DNA of 64,000 nucleotides from Pleomorphomonas sp. NRK KF1 (GTDB lineage: Bacteria; Pseudomonadota; Alphaproteobacteria; Rhizobiales; Pleomorphomonadaceae): assembly GCF_023721755.1 (NCBI RefSeq), contig NZ_JAMDLH010000007.1, positions 62,001 through 126,000 of the forward strand. The letters run 5' to 3'. Each line of letters opens with the position of its first letter. The stretch's first letter is position 1. Shown here in pieces: positions 7,489-16,468 of the stretch. The notes beneath the pieces are model-generated. The model did no database searches, was not told where the DNA came from, and worked only from the letters and a program-made list of their open reading frames with translations. Made by a program: the position numbers and the translations under genes.

Positions 7489-9375
7489 TCAGATCTGCGA
7501 CATGCCCAAGGCCTTCTTGATGGCCTGGACGTGGCCGTAGATGTCGTCGCGGAGCTGCAACTTGCCGCCGTCGTCGACGAAGGCGGTGAAGTAGGCGAGG
7601 TGCACCTTGAGATGGGTGGCGATGTCCACCCGCCGCTCGTCGCCGCCGAACATCGCCTGCAGCTTCGGCACCGTCCACTGCGGATCGCCCTGCAGCACGG
7701 CGTCGGCGAAGGACATGGGGTCGTCGACGCGCACGCAACCGTGGCTGAAGGCGCGGACATCGCGGTTGAACAGGCTCCTCAGCGGCGTGTCGTGCAGGTA
7801 GACGGCATGCTTGTTCGGGAACATGAACTTGATGTTGCCGAGTGCATTGGCCTCACCGGGAACCTGGCGGATGCCGACCGCCTTTACGGCGTTCTCGTCC
7901 CAGATGATGCGGGTGGGGTCGATCAGCTGGCCGTCCCATGTCACCTCGTAGCCGTGACGGGCGAAATAGCCGGCCGGATCGGCCTGGATCGCCGGCAGCA
8001 TTTCCTTGACCTTGATCGATTCCGGAATGTGCCAGTAGGGGTTGACCACCAGATACTGCATTTCGCCGGAGAAGATCGGCGTCTGGTTGGCGGTCTTGCC
8101 GACGACGACGCGCGCCTCGTGCACCTTGAGCCCGTGACGGATGACGCGCACCTTGAACTCGGGGATGTTGACGAAGACGTAGTCCTGGCTGAGATCGCGA
8201 GGCATCCAGCGCCACATTTCCATGTTGGCGATGATCTCGCCCTCGACGTCGCGGTGGGCGCCGTTGAGAACGGCGAGCGTGCGGGCGCCGACGACGCCGT
8301 CGGCGGCGAGGCCGTTTTCCTTCTGGAAGGTTTCGACGGCGGCAACCAGCGCGTCGTCGTAGAGCGTCGGGTCGATGCCTTCGATCGGCGCGGCGAGATC
8401 GAGCCGCTTGCGCAGGCCGGGCACGCCGTCATCGCTCATGCCGGGCTTCAGCGACTTGGCGAGCGCCACGGGCTCGGGCGCCGGCTCCGCCTTGTCCTTG
8501 GCGGCGCGCACCTCGGCCAGCATGGCCTTGAGGCGCTTGAAACCTTCGGTCGGCGGGTTGAAGCCTTCGAGCGCGACGGCCGGATCGGCGGCATCGGCGA
8601 CCGTGGCCAGAGCCTTGCCGGCGGGAATCCGCTCGGGGGTGCGGGTGATGTCCTTGGAGATCGACCGAGGCGCGACGCGGCCACCGGAGGCCTGCTCGGC
8701 GAACGTTGCCACGGCCATGGAGACGCGAAGATCGGCGTTGGCGACGAGCTCGGTGGTCGCGGCCGTGAGGTCGGCTTCCGGCAGCGCATAGTCGATCGGG
8801 TTGAGGCCGTCTTCCACCGCGTCGGCGAGGCGGGCGATCGTCGCCCTGGCCTTGTCGGAATAATGATCGCCCTCGACCCAGAGCGGCTGGTTGCCGCGAG
8901 CCTCGTAGACCTTGGCGACGGCGTCGGCCCGACGGCGCGCATCGCCGGTTGCCGAGGCGACGACCTTGGCGATTTCGGCGACGATCGCCTGATCGATCGG
9001 CATGCCGGGGAGCGTGGTTGCGACGACGGGCGTCGATGCGGGTTCGACAGCCGGCGTCGTCACGGCGGGCGTGGCGGTTTCCGTCGCGGGCGTGGAGGGC
9101 TCGACCGTGGGCGAGGCGGCAACTGGCGCTGCATCGGTGTCCGTCGTCGGCGTGGTCGCAGCCGGCGGGGAGGCTTCCGAGGCGGGCGTCGCGGCGTCGT
9201 TGGCCGGCGGCAGAGCCTTGCTCTCGACGGCTCCCGGCACTGTGGTTTCGGTCGCCTTGGCACCCAGAGGGTCGAAGCCGGTTTCGGCGAATGCCGGCAC
9301 GGCGACAAGGCCGATCACGGCGGTGGAGAGAAGAAACCGGGTCAGCGAGGAGATCATAACGTTCACCACGTCCAT
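7489..9375 (-). CDS. L,D-transpeptidase of the YcbB family
   Basis: A 628-residue periplasmic enzyme. The N-terminus (MISSLTRFLLSTAVIGLVAVPAFAE) is a signal peptide, then a Thr/Pro/Ala-rich linker of about 100 residues, a scaffold domain (residues about 130-300), a peptidoglycan-binding-like repeat (PGLRKRLDL, with FQKENGLAADGVVGARTLAVLN) and the YkuD catalytic domain. The active-site motif SHGCVRV has its Cys at residue 547 counted from the ATG at 9375. These enzymes make 3-3 cross-links in peptidoglycan or attach proteins to it. Start choice between ATG 9375 and ATG 9357 is open. It is flanked by a peptidase-like envelope gene and an orphan NtrC-type regulator on the same strand. Confidence 0.92.
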   Translation of the reverse strand: MDVVNVMISSLTRFLLSTAVIGLVAVPAFAETGFDPLGAKATETTVPGAVESKALPPANDAATPASEASPPAATTPTTDTDAAPVAASPTVEPSTPATETATPAVTTPAVEPASTPVVATTLPGMPIDQAIVAEIAKVVASATGDARRRADAVAKVYEARGNQPLWVEGDHYSDKARATIARLADAVEDGLNPIDYALPEADLTAATTELVANADLRVSMAVATFAEQASGGRVAPRSISKDITRTPERIPAGKALATVADAADPAVALEGFNPPTEGFKRLKAMLAEVRAAKDKAEPAPEPVALAKSLKPGMSDDGVPGLRKRLDLAAPIEGIDPTLYDDALVAAVETFQKENGLAADGVVGARTLAVLNGAHRDVEGEIIANMEMWRWMPRDLSQDYVFVNIPEFKVRVIRHGLKVHEARVVVGKTANQTPIFSGEMQYLVVNPYWHIPESIKVKEMLPAIQADPAGYFARHGYEVTWDGQLIDPTRIIWDENAVKAVGIRQVPGEANALGNIKFMFPNKHAVYLHDTPLRSLFNRDVRAFSHGCVRVDDPMSFADAVLQGDPQWTVPKLQAMFGGDERRVDIATHLKVHLAYFTAFVDDGGKLQLRDDIYGHVQAIKKALGMSQI

Positions 9376-9486
9376 TCCTGCGAGGCTCTGGGGCCGGACA
9401 AGAAATGTCATAGAAGGTCTGTTTGGCGGTTCGCCGGCCCTTCGACAAGGCCAACACACCGCCAAAGGTCGATTACGTGCTTCTTG

Positions 9487-11037
9487 TTACTCCGCGGCAA
9501 CACCCGCGTCGTCCTGGTCATCGTCGGCGATGCCGTATTCCTTGAGCTTCCGATAGAGCGTCGAGCGGCCGATGCCCAGCCGACGCGCCACCTCTGCCAT
9601 GCGGCCGCCGTAGTGGTCGATGGCGAGGCGGATCATCTCCTCCTCGATGGCGACGAGCGGGCGGACATGGCCGTCGTCGGCGAGCGACCGCAGGAAGCCG
9701 AAGGGGGCAGGGTCGTTGCCGGGGCCGGAGTTGACGGCGACGCCGATGAGGCCGTCCTCGGCCGCTACCGTGGATGGGGCGGTCTCGATGGTCACCTGTC
9801 CGCTTGCGGGCGGCGCATCGGTGCCTTCGACCCGACGGATGGCGGAGACGTGGCCGGTTTGCGCGGCGATCTGCGGGAAGTCGTCGGCCGTCAGCTCACC
9901 GCCGTCGCACAGGATGACGGCGCGGAAGACGGCGTTCTCCAACTGGCGGATGTTCCCCGGCCAGTTGAAGGCGCCGAGCATGGCGACCGCGTCGGGCCGA
10001 ATGCCGGTGATGCGGCGCTTGCCTTCCTCGGCGGCGAAGCGCGTCACGAAGTGGTCGACGAGCAGGGGAATATCCTCGCGGCGATCGCGCAGCGGCGGCA
10101 CGAAGATCGGGTAGACGTTGAGCCGGTAGTAGAGGTCTTCGCGGAAACGGCCTTCCTTGACCATGTCGAGGAGGCGCCGGTTGGTGGCCGAGATCAGGCG
10201 GAAGTCCACCTTCTGCGATCGGCGTGCGCCGACGGGCTCGATCTCGCCCTCCTGGATGGCGCGCAGCAGTTGCACCTGGATGTCGAGCGGCAGCTCACCC
10301 ACTTCATCGAGGAACAGCGTGCCGGTGTGGGCTTCCTGGAACTTGCCGGTATGGCGGTCGACGGCGCCGGTGAAGGCGCCCTTCTCGTGGCCAAACAGCG
10401 TGCTCTGCACGAGGTTCTCGGGAATGGCGCCGCAGTTGACGGTGACGAAGGGCTTGGTCCGGCGGTCGGAGGCATTCTGGATGGCGCGGGCCACCAGTTC
10501 CTTGCCGACGCCGCTCTCGCCCTCGATCAGGATGGGGATGCCGGAGGTGGCGGCGCGTTCGCCGAGGCGGAGGACGCGGGCCATTTCCTGGCTCTTGGTG
10601 ATGATGTCGCGAAAGCCGAGGCCGCTTTGCGCCGGGCGGCGGGCGCGGCGGATCTCGCCTTCGAGCGCGGTGACCTTCAGTGCGTTCTGGATCGAGACGG
10701 CGAGCCGCTCGTGGTTGACCGGCTTGACGATGAAGTCGAAGGCGCCGGCCCGCATGGCGCCGACCACCGTGTCGATGGAGCCGCGCGAGGTCTGGACGAT
10801 CACCGGCAGGGTCTCGCCGGCCTTGGCCAGGCGTTCGAGCACCGCCATGCCGTCGAGGTCGGGCATGACGAGGTCAAGAATCATCAGCTGGAAATCGCCC
10901 CGCGCCGCGGCCAGCATGGAGAGACCCGCCTCGCCGCCGTCGGCGGTGACCGCCTCATGGCCGAAGCGCTTGACGGCCTCCTCGAGGAGGCGGCGCTGGA
11001 TCGGATCGTCGTCGACGATCAGGATGCGAGCGGCCAT
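9487..11037 (-). CDS. Orphan NtrC-family sigma-54-dependent response regulator
   Basis: A 516-residue regulator with all three domains. The receiver domain (residues 1-120) has the acidic pocket DDD and phosphoacceptor Asp55 in LMILDLVMPD, plus Lys105 in VKP. The AAA+ domain has Walker A GESGVGKE (173-180), the sigma-54 contact loop GAFTGA (220-225) and Walker B LFLDE (241-245). A Fis-type helix-turn-helix lies near the C-terminus (MAEVARRLGIGRSTLYRKLKEYG). An extra linker of about 60 residues separates AAA+ and HTH. No histidine kinase is adjacent. It lies 110 bp upstream of the L,D-transpeptidase gene and could regulate it, but no -24/-12 promoter was identified there. Confidence 0.9.
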   Translation of the reverse strand: MAARILIVDDDPIQRRLLEEAVKRFGHEAVTADGGEAGLSMLAAARGDFQLMILDLVMPDLDGMAVLERLAKAGETLPVIVQTSRGSIDTVVGAMRAGAFDFIVKPVNHERLAVSIQNALKVTALEGEIRRARRPAQSGLGFRDIITKSQEMARVLRLGERAATSGIPILIEGESGVGKELVARAIQNASDRRTKPFVTVNCGAIPENLVQSTLFGHEKGAFTGAVDRHTGKFQEAHTGTLFLDEVGELPLDIQVQLLRAIQEGEIEPVGARRSQKVDFRLISATNRRLLDMVKEGRFREDLYYRLNVYPIFVPPLRDRREDIPLLVDHFVTRFAAEEGKRRITGIRPDAVAMLGAFNWPGNIRQLENAVFRAVILCDGGELTADDFPQIAAQTGHVSAIRRVEGTDAPPASGQVTIETAPSTVAAEDGLIGVAVNSGPGNDPAPFGFLRSLADDGHVRPLVAIEEEMIRLAIDHYGGRMAEVARRLGIGRSTLYRKLKEYGIADDDQDDAGVAAE

Positions 11038-11218
11038 GCGTTAGTTCGTCCTTCCGCGTCTGTGCCAATTCGGGGCACTGTGCCGGTCCAAGGGTTAAGA
11101 GAAGGTTAGGCTGTGGCGCCCCGTCCCCCATTTTCGCCGACATTTCCGTTGATCCCTTGCGGTCCGAGCACGTAGTCTTGCGCATGGTGCCCTGCGCCGC
11201 ATTTGGAGTTGTCGTTCG

Positions 11219-13072
11219 ATGAGCCGTTTCCGTCTGCCCCGTCCCGCCTTTCATCCTGCCGACGCCGGCGCCGTTGCCGAGGCGCTGCCCGAGTGGGATC
11301 TGTCGGCGCTTTATGCCTCGCCCGACGATCCGGCCATCGAGCGCGATATCGAGACGGCGGCCAATGCCGCCAAGGATCTTGCTGGCCGGGCAAAGGGGCA
11401 ACTGGAGGCGATCCTCAAGGCGCCGAACGGCGCCGCCGCCTTCGCCGCGCTGATCGCCGACTACGAAAGATTGCAGGATCTTCTGGGCAGGGTGATGTCC
11501 TATGCCGGTCTTCTCTACTCGGGTGATACCACCGATCCCCAGCGCATGAAGTTCTATGGCGACGTGCAGGAGAAGATCACCGCCATCTCCTCGGGTCTCC
11601 TGTTCTTCGAGCTGGAGCTCAACCGGATCGATGACGGCCTGATCGAGGCCGGCTTTGCCGACCCGGCGCTCGCCCACTATCGGCCCTGGCTCACCGACAT
11701 CCGCCTCGACAAGCCCTACCAGCTCGAGGATCGAGTGGAGGAACTGTTCCACGAGAAGTCGATCACGGCCTACTCGGCCTGGAACCGCCTGTTCGACGAG
11801 ACCATTGCCGGCCTTCGTTTTCCGGTCGACGGCGAGGAGCTCGCCATCGAGCCGACGCTGCATCTCCTGCAGGAGGCGGACCCGGCCAAGCGCAAGGCGG
11901 CGGCCGAGGCGCTCGGCAAGGTGTTCGGCGAGAACATCGGCATTTTCGCCCGCATCACCAACACGCTGGCCAAGGACAAGGAAATCTCCGACCGCTGGCG
12001 CGGCTTCAAGGATATCGCCGACTCGCGCCACCTCGCCAACCGCGTCGAGCGCGAGGTGGTCGACGCGCTGGTCGAGGCGGTGCGGGCGGCCTATCCGCGT
12101 CTCAGTCATCGCTACTACCAGCTCAAGGCGCGCTGGATGGGCGGCGAGACCATGCCCTACTGGGATCGCAACGCGCCGCTGCCCGGCGCCGTCACGCGTC
12201 TGGTGTCCTGGAGCGAGGCCAAGGCGACGGTGCTCGACGCCTACGGCCGCTTCTCGCCCAGGATGGCCGATATCGCCCGCCGCTTCTTCGACGAGAACTG
12301 GATCGACGCGCCGGTGCGGCCGGGCAAGTCGCCGGGCGCTTTCGCCCATCCGACCGTGCCGTCGGCCCATCCTTACGTGCTGCTCAACTACCTTGGCCGC
12401 ACGCGCGACGTGATGACGCTCGCCCACGAGCTCGGCCACGGCGTGCATCAGGTGCTGGCCGGCCGGCAGGGCGCGCTGATGGCGCCGACACCGCTGACGC
12501 TGGCCGAGACGGCGTCGGTGTTCGGCGAGATGCTGACCTTCCAGTCGCTGCTCGGCAGTGCGGCGACGCCGGCCGAGAAGCGGACGCTGCTCGCCTCGAA
12601 GATCGAGGACATGCTCAACACGGTGGTGCGGCAGATCGCCTTCTACTCCTTCGAGCGCAAGGTGCACGCGGCCCGGCGCGAAGGCGAGCTCACCGCCGAC
12701 CGGATCAACGAGGCCTGGCTGTCGGTGCAGGGCGAGAGCCTCGGGCCGGCCATCACCGTCGGCCCGGGCTACGAGACCTTCTGGGCCTACATCCCGCACT
12801 TCATCCACTCGCCCTTCTACGTCTACGCCTACGCTTTCGGCGATTGCCTGGTGAACTCGCTCTACGCCGTATTCGAGAAGGCCGAGGCCGGCTTCCAGGA
12901 CAAGTATTTCGCCATGCTGGAGGCCGGCGGCACCAAGCACCACACCGAGCTTCTCAAGCCCTTCGGTCTCGACGCCACCGATCCGGCCTTCTGGCAGATG
13001 GGGCTTTCGGTGATCGAGCGGATGATCGGCGAGCTGGAAGTGCTCGACGCCGAGATCGCTCGACAAGGGTAA
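11219..13072 (+). CDS. pepF: M3-family oligoendopeptidase F
   Basis: A 617-residue cytosolic zinc peptidase. The zinc motif HELGHGVHQ (HExxH near residues 402-406) and the downstream third-ligand segment ETASVFGEM are intact, and the C-terminal active-site region HFIHSPFYVYAYAFGD with its Tyr/His residues is present. PepF cleaves peptides of roughly 7-17 residues and in bacteria works in peptide turnover. Length is normal for the alphaproteobacterial PepF/M3 clade. The start ATG at 11219 is preceded by a weak ribosome site. The gene is single, divergent from the NtrC-type regulator, and followed by a strong terminator. Confidence 0.93.
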   Translation: MSRFRLPRPAFHPADAGAVAEALPEWDLSALYASPDDPAIERDIETAANAAKDLAGRAKGQLEAILKAPNGAAAFAALIADYERLQDLLGRVMSYAGLLYSGDTTDPQRMKFYGDVQEKITAISSGLLFFELELNRIDDGLIEAGFADPALAHYRPWLTDIRLDKPYQLEDRVEELFHEKSITAYSAWNRLFDETIAGLRFPVDGEELAIEPTLHLLQEADPAKRKAAAEALGKVFGENIGIFARITNTLAKDKEISDRWRGFKDIADSRHLANRVEREVVDALVEAVRAAYPRLSHRYYQLKARWMGGETMPYWDRNAPLPGAVTRLVSWSEAKATVLDAYGRFSPRMADIARRFFDENWIDAPVRPGKSPGAFAHPTVPSAHPYVLLNYLGRTRDVMTLAHELGHGVHQVLAGRQGALMAPTPLTLAETASVFGEMLTFQSLLGSAATPAEKRTLLASKIEDMLNTVVRQIAFYSFERKVHAARREGELTADRINEAWLSVQGESLGPAITVGPGYETFWAYIPHFIHSPFYVYAYAFGDCLVNSLYAVFEKAEAGFQDKYFAMLEAGGTKHHTELLKPFGLDATDPAFWQMGLSVIERMIGELEVLDAEIARQG

Positions 13073-13090
13073 CGGCACCGCCCATCGTTC

Positions 13091-13163
13091 ATAAGTATTT
13101 GCGCGGAAACGCAAAAGCCCGCCGGTTCTCCGGCGGGTTTTTCCTTTTGGGCCAAATACTTAT
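13091..13163 (+). terminator. Terminator of pepF nested in an 11-bp outer inverted repeat
   Basis: The core terminator has stem CCCGCCGG (13118-13125), loop TTCT, stem CCGGCGGG (13130-13137) and a TTTTT tail. An outer perfect pair ATAAGTATTTG (13091-13101) and CAAATACTTAT (13153-13163) surrounds it. Confidence 0.85.
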
Positions 13164-13367
13164 CAGGGAAACCCCCGTGAATGCGGCCGGGCTTCGTTTT
13201 ACACAGGTCGAACGTTACGTTGCATTACGCAAGCAAAAGGCTCTAGGAGTTTTTCCGGAGGTCCGGTCGGCCTCGGCTCGCCTTCCGGGGAGGGATGGCG
13301 GGAAAAGGGGGTGCCTGCGGGCGGCTCTCCCGATGCCGGCGCCCGAACGACATCCTGGAGAAGCTCA

Positions 13368-14501
13368 ATGAAGATTGCGGTGTTGAAAGAACCCGATTCC
13401 GAGGAGGGGCGCGTTGCCATCACACCGGAGACGGCCAAGCGCTTTATCGGCCTTGGCGCGACGGTGCTGGTGGAAGCCGGCGCGGGCCTGCGGTCGCTCA
13501 TTCTGGATTTCGACTACACGATGGTCGGCGCCGTGATGGCCGGGACTGCCGCCGACGCGGTGCGCGAGGCCGACATCGTGCTGACCGTGCGGCGTCCGTC
13601 ACATGAGGTGCTGTCGCAGCTCAAGAAGGGCGCGCTCGCCATTGCCATGATGGATCCCTATGGCGATGACGCCGCCATCAAGGCCATGGCCGAGACGGGC
13701 GTCACCACCTTCGCCATGGAGTTCATGCCCCGCATCACCCGCGCGCAGGTGATGGACGTCCTGTCGAGCCAGGCCAACCTCGCCGGCTATCAGGCGGTGA
13801 TCGACGCTTCCTATGAATATGGCCGCGCCATTCCCATGATGATGACGGCGGCCGGCACCGTGCCGGCGGCGCGCGTCTTCGTGATGGGCGCCGGTGTCGC
13901 CGGCCTGCAGGCCATCGCCACCGCCCGCCGCCTCGGCGCCGTGGTGACCGCGACTGACGTCCGCCCCGCCGCCAAGGAGCAGGTGGAAAGCCTTGGCGCC
14001 AAGTTCGTCGCCGTCGAGGACGAAGAGTTCAAGCAGGCCGAGACGGCGGCGGGCTATGCCAAGCCGATGTCGGCCGAATATCAGGCCAAGCAGGCGGCGC
14101 TGGTGGCCGAGCACATCAAGAAGCAGGACATCGTCATCACCACGGCGCTGATCCCCGGCCGGCCGGCGCCACGCCTCGTCTCGGCCGAGATGGTGAAGTC
14201 GATGAAGCCCGGCTCGGTTCTGGTCGACCTCGCCGTCGAGCGCGGTGGCAATGTCGAGGGCGCCAGGCTCGGCGAGATCGTGATGACGCCCGAAGGCATC
14301 CGCATTGTCGGCCACAAGAACGTGCCCGGTCGCATCGCCGCCACCGCGTCCCAGCTCTACGCCAAGAACCTCTTCGCCTTCGTCGAGACCATGATCGACA
14401 AGAAGGAGAAGATTCTCGCCGTCAACTGGGACGACGAACTCGTCAAGGCAACCGCGCTGACGCGCGACGGCGCCGTCATCCATCCCGCTTTCCTGAACTG
14501 A
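13368..14501 (+). CDS. pntAA: NAD(P)+ transhydrogenase subunit alpha part 1 (NAD-binding domain I)
   Basis: A 377-residue soluble domain I of the proton-translocating transhydrogenase. It shows the family start MKIAVLKEPDSEEGRVAITP, the QRANLAGYQAV-like segment (SSQANLAGYQAVIDAS), the Rossmann motif VMGAGVAGLQAIATARRLGA and the RPAAKEQVESLGAKFV region. It binds NAD(H) and transfers hydride to NADP(H) on domain III, coupled to proton flow. The ATG at 13368 follows TGGAG. It is the first gene of a three-gene operon (pntAA-pntAB-pntB), the split arrangement common in alphaproteobacteria. Confidence 0.96.
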   Translation: MKIAVLKEPDSEEGRVAITPETAKRFIGLGATVLVEAGAGLRSLILDFDYTMVGAVMAGTAADAVREADIVLTVRRPSHEVLSQLKKGALAIAMMDPYGDDAAIKAMAETGVTTFAMEFMPRITRAQVMDVLSSQANLAGYQAVIDASYEYGRAIPMMMTAAGTVPAARVFVMGAGVAGLQAIATARRLGAVVTATDVRPAAKEQVESLGAKFVAVEDEEFKQAETAAGYAKPMSAEYQAKQAALVAEHIKKQDIVITTALIPGRPAPRLVSAEMVKSMKPGSVLVDLAVERGGNVEGARLGEIVMTPEGIRIVGHKNVPGRIAATASQLYAKNLFAFVETMIDKKEKILAVNWDDELVKATALTRDGAVIHPAFLN

Positions 14502-14516
14502 CGCGGAGACCGTCCG

Positions 14517-14996
14517 ATGTCCTCTACGCTCACGGCCGATCAGGCCCTCGAACAGGCGCGGCTGGCCGCGCGAGCCGCCGCCGAGGCGGCCCGCGCCGCC
14601 GAAGCCGCCGCCAACGCCGCCGCCGATGCCGTCGCCTCTGGTCAGGCGGGCGTCGCCGCCGACGCGGCGGGCGCCGCCGCCCATGCCCTGTCGGGCGGTG
14701 TGATCGATCCCTTCGTCTTCCGCCTCTCCATCTTCGTGCTGGCGATCTTCGTCGGCTACTACGTGGTGTGGTCGGTGACGCCGGCTCTCCACACGCCGCT
14801 GATGGCAGTGACCAACGCCATCTCCTCGGTGATCATCGTCGGCGCGCTCTTGGCCGTCGGCGTCGAGTTCCTGGCGCCCGGCACCGGCGTGTCGCGCGGC
14901 TTCGGCTTCGTCGCCGTCATCCTGGCATCGGTGAACATCTTCGGTGGCTTCCTGGTCACCAGCCGCATGCTCGCCATGTACAAGAAGAAGCACTGA
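14517..14996 (+). CDS. pntAB: NAD(P)+ transhydrogenase subunit alpha part 2 (membrane domain)
   Basis: A 159-residue membrane subunit. The first 60 residues are extremely Ala-rich and helical ([20 protein letters not shown]), longer than usual for this subunit, which normally starts close to the first membrane helix. They are followed by three or four membrane helices starting [20 protein letters not shown] and the typical [20 protein letters not shown] motif. It provides part of the proton channel. It starts 15 bp after pntAA and ends 10 bp before pntB. Confidence 0.95.
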   Translation: MSSTLTADQALEQARLAARAAAEAARAAEAAANAAADAVASGQAGVAADAAGAAAHALSGGVIDPFVFRLSIFVLAIFVGYYVVWSVTPALHTPLMAVTNAISSVIIVGALLAVGVEFLAPGTGVSRGFGFVAVILASVNIFGGFLVTSRMLAMYKKKH

Positions 14997-15006
14997 GGGG
15001 ACGGAC

Positions 15007-16401
15007 ATGTCAGCCAATCTTTCCGCCGTCCTCTATCTGGTCTCCGGCGCCTTGTTCATCCTGGCGCTCAGGGGACTCTCCAGCCCGGTGACGGCCCGGC
15101 GCGGCAACCTTCTGGGCATGCTCGGCATGGCGATCGCCATCGTCACGACGCTGGCCTCGATCAAGCCGTCGTTCGGCGCCTACGCGCTGATCGTCGTCGG
15201 CCTCGCCATCGGCGGCGGCATCGGCGCCTTCATCGCCCGCAAGATCGCCATGACGGCCATGCCGCAGCTGGTCGCCGCCTTCCACTCGCTGGTCGGTCTC
15301 GCCGCCGTGCTGGTGGCCGCCGCCGCGCTCTATGCGCCGGAGGCCTTCGGCATCGGTCTGCCCGGCTCGATCCACGGGCAGGCGCTCATCGAGATGAGTC
15401 TCGGCGTCGCCATCGGCGCCATCACGTTCACCGGCTCGGTGATCGCCTTCCTGAAGCTCGACGGCCGGATGAGCGGCAAGCCCATCATCCTGCCCTTCCG
15501 CCACATCGTGAACGCGGCGCTGGCGGTGCTGCTGGTGGTGCTGGTGGTGGTGCTGGTCAACACCGAAAGCCATTTCGTGTTCTGGCTGATCGTGCTGGTG
15601 TCGCTCGTCTTCGGCGGCCTCATGATCATCCCGATCGGCGGCGCCGACATGCCCGTCGTCGTCTCCATGCTGAACAGCTACTCAGGCTGGGCGGCGGCCG
15701 GCATCGGCTTCACGCTGGGCAACACGGCGCTGATCGTCACCGGCGCGCTGGTCGGCTCGTCGGGCGCCATCCTCAGCTACATCATGTGCAAGGGCATGAA
15801 CCGCTCGTTCATCTCCGTCATTCTCGGCGGCTTCGGTGGCGAGACGGCGGCGGCCGGCGGCGATGTGGAGCAGCGGCCCGTCAAGCAGGGCTCGGCCGAG
15901 GACGCGGCCTTCATCATGAAGAACGCCTCCAAGGTGATCATCGTGCCGGGCTACGGCATGGCGGTCGCCCAGGCCCAGCATGCCCTGCGCGAGATGGCCG
16001 ACAAGCTGAAGGCGGAAGGCGTCGAGGTGAAATACGCCATTCACCCGGTGGCCGGCCGCATGCCCGGCCACATGAACGTGCTGCTCGCCGAGGCGTCGGT
16101 GCCCTATGACGAAGTGTTCGAGCTCGAGGACATCAACTCCGAGTTCGCGCAGGCCGACGTCGCCTTCGTCATCGGCGCCAACGACGTGACCAACCCGGCC
16201 GCCAAGACCGACAAGACCTCGCCGATCTTCGGCATGCCGATCCTCGACGTCGAGAAGGCAGGCACGGTGCTGTTCGTCAAGCGCGGCATGGGTTCGGGCT
16301 ATGCCGGCGTAGAGAACGAGCTGTTCTTCCGCGACAACACGATGATGCTGTTCGCCGACGCCAAGAAGATGGTGGAGACCATCGTCAAGAACCTCGAATG
16401 A
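15007..16401 (+). CDS. pntB: NAD(P)+ transhydrogenase subunit beta
   Basis: A 464-residue subunit with about nine N-terminal membrane helices (from NLSAVLYLVSGALFILALRG) and the C-terminal NADP-binding domain III from about residue 290, with VIIVPGYGMAVAQAQHALREM, HPVAGRMPGHMNVLLAEA and the FVIGANDVTNPAAK motif. Together with pntAA and pntAB it couples proton import to NADPH formation. The start at ATG 15007 follows GAGGGGACGG. A hairpin 23 bp downstream closes the operon. Confidence 0.97.
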   Translation: MSANLSAVLYLVSGALFILALRGLSSPVTARRGNLLGMLGMAIAIVTTLASIKPSFGAYALIVVGLAIGGGIGAFIARKIAMTAMPQLVAAFHSLVGLAAVLVAAAALYAPEAFGIGLPGSIHGQALIEMSLGVAIGAITFTGSVIAFLKLDGRMSGKPIILPFRHIVNAALAVLLVVLVVVLVNTESHFVFWLIVLVSLVFGGLMIIPIGGADMPVVVSMLNSYSGWAAAGIGFTLGNTALIVTGALVGSSGAILSYIMCKGMNRSFISVILGGFGGETAAAGGDVEQRPVKQGSAEDAAFIMKNASKVIIVPGYGMAVAQAQHALREMADKLKAEGVEVKYAIHPVAGRMPGHMNVLLAEASVPYDEVFELEDINSEFAQADVAFVIGANDVTNPAAKTDKTSPIFGMPILDVEKAGTVLFVKRGMGSGYAGVENELFFRDNTMMLFADAKKMVETIVKNLE

Positions 16402-16423
16402 GGCTTATGACCGGTTGAAAGAG

Positions 16424-16460
16424 AAAGGGCCGTCGCGGTGAACGCGGCGGCCCTTTCGTT
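16424..16460. terminator. Bidirectional terminator between pntB and the MATE gene
   Basis: The arms AAAGGGCCG (16424-16432) and CGGCCCTTT (16448-16456) pair perfectly, with A and T runs on either side. The convergent genes on both sides can each use it. Confidence 0.75.
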
Positions 16461-16468
16461 TCCGGATA

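Noticed and set aside
7324..11109. Very long plus-strand open frame (1261 codons)
   Set aside because: It lies antisense to the L,D-transpeptidase and the NtrC-type regulator, both with complete family motifs. Long antisense frames are expected in GC-rich DNA, and its product is Asp/Gly/Arg-rich without any domain.
10955..13114. Long minus-strand open frame (719 codons)
   Set aside because: It is antisense to pepF, which has the intact zinc motif.
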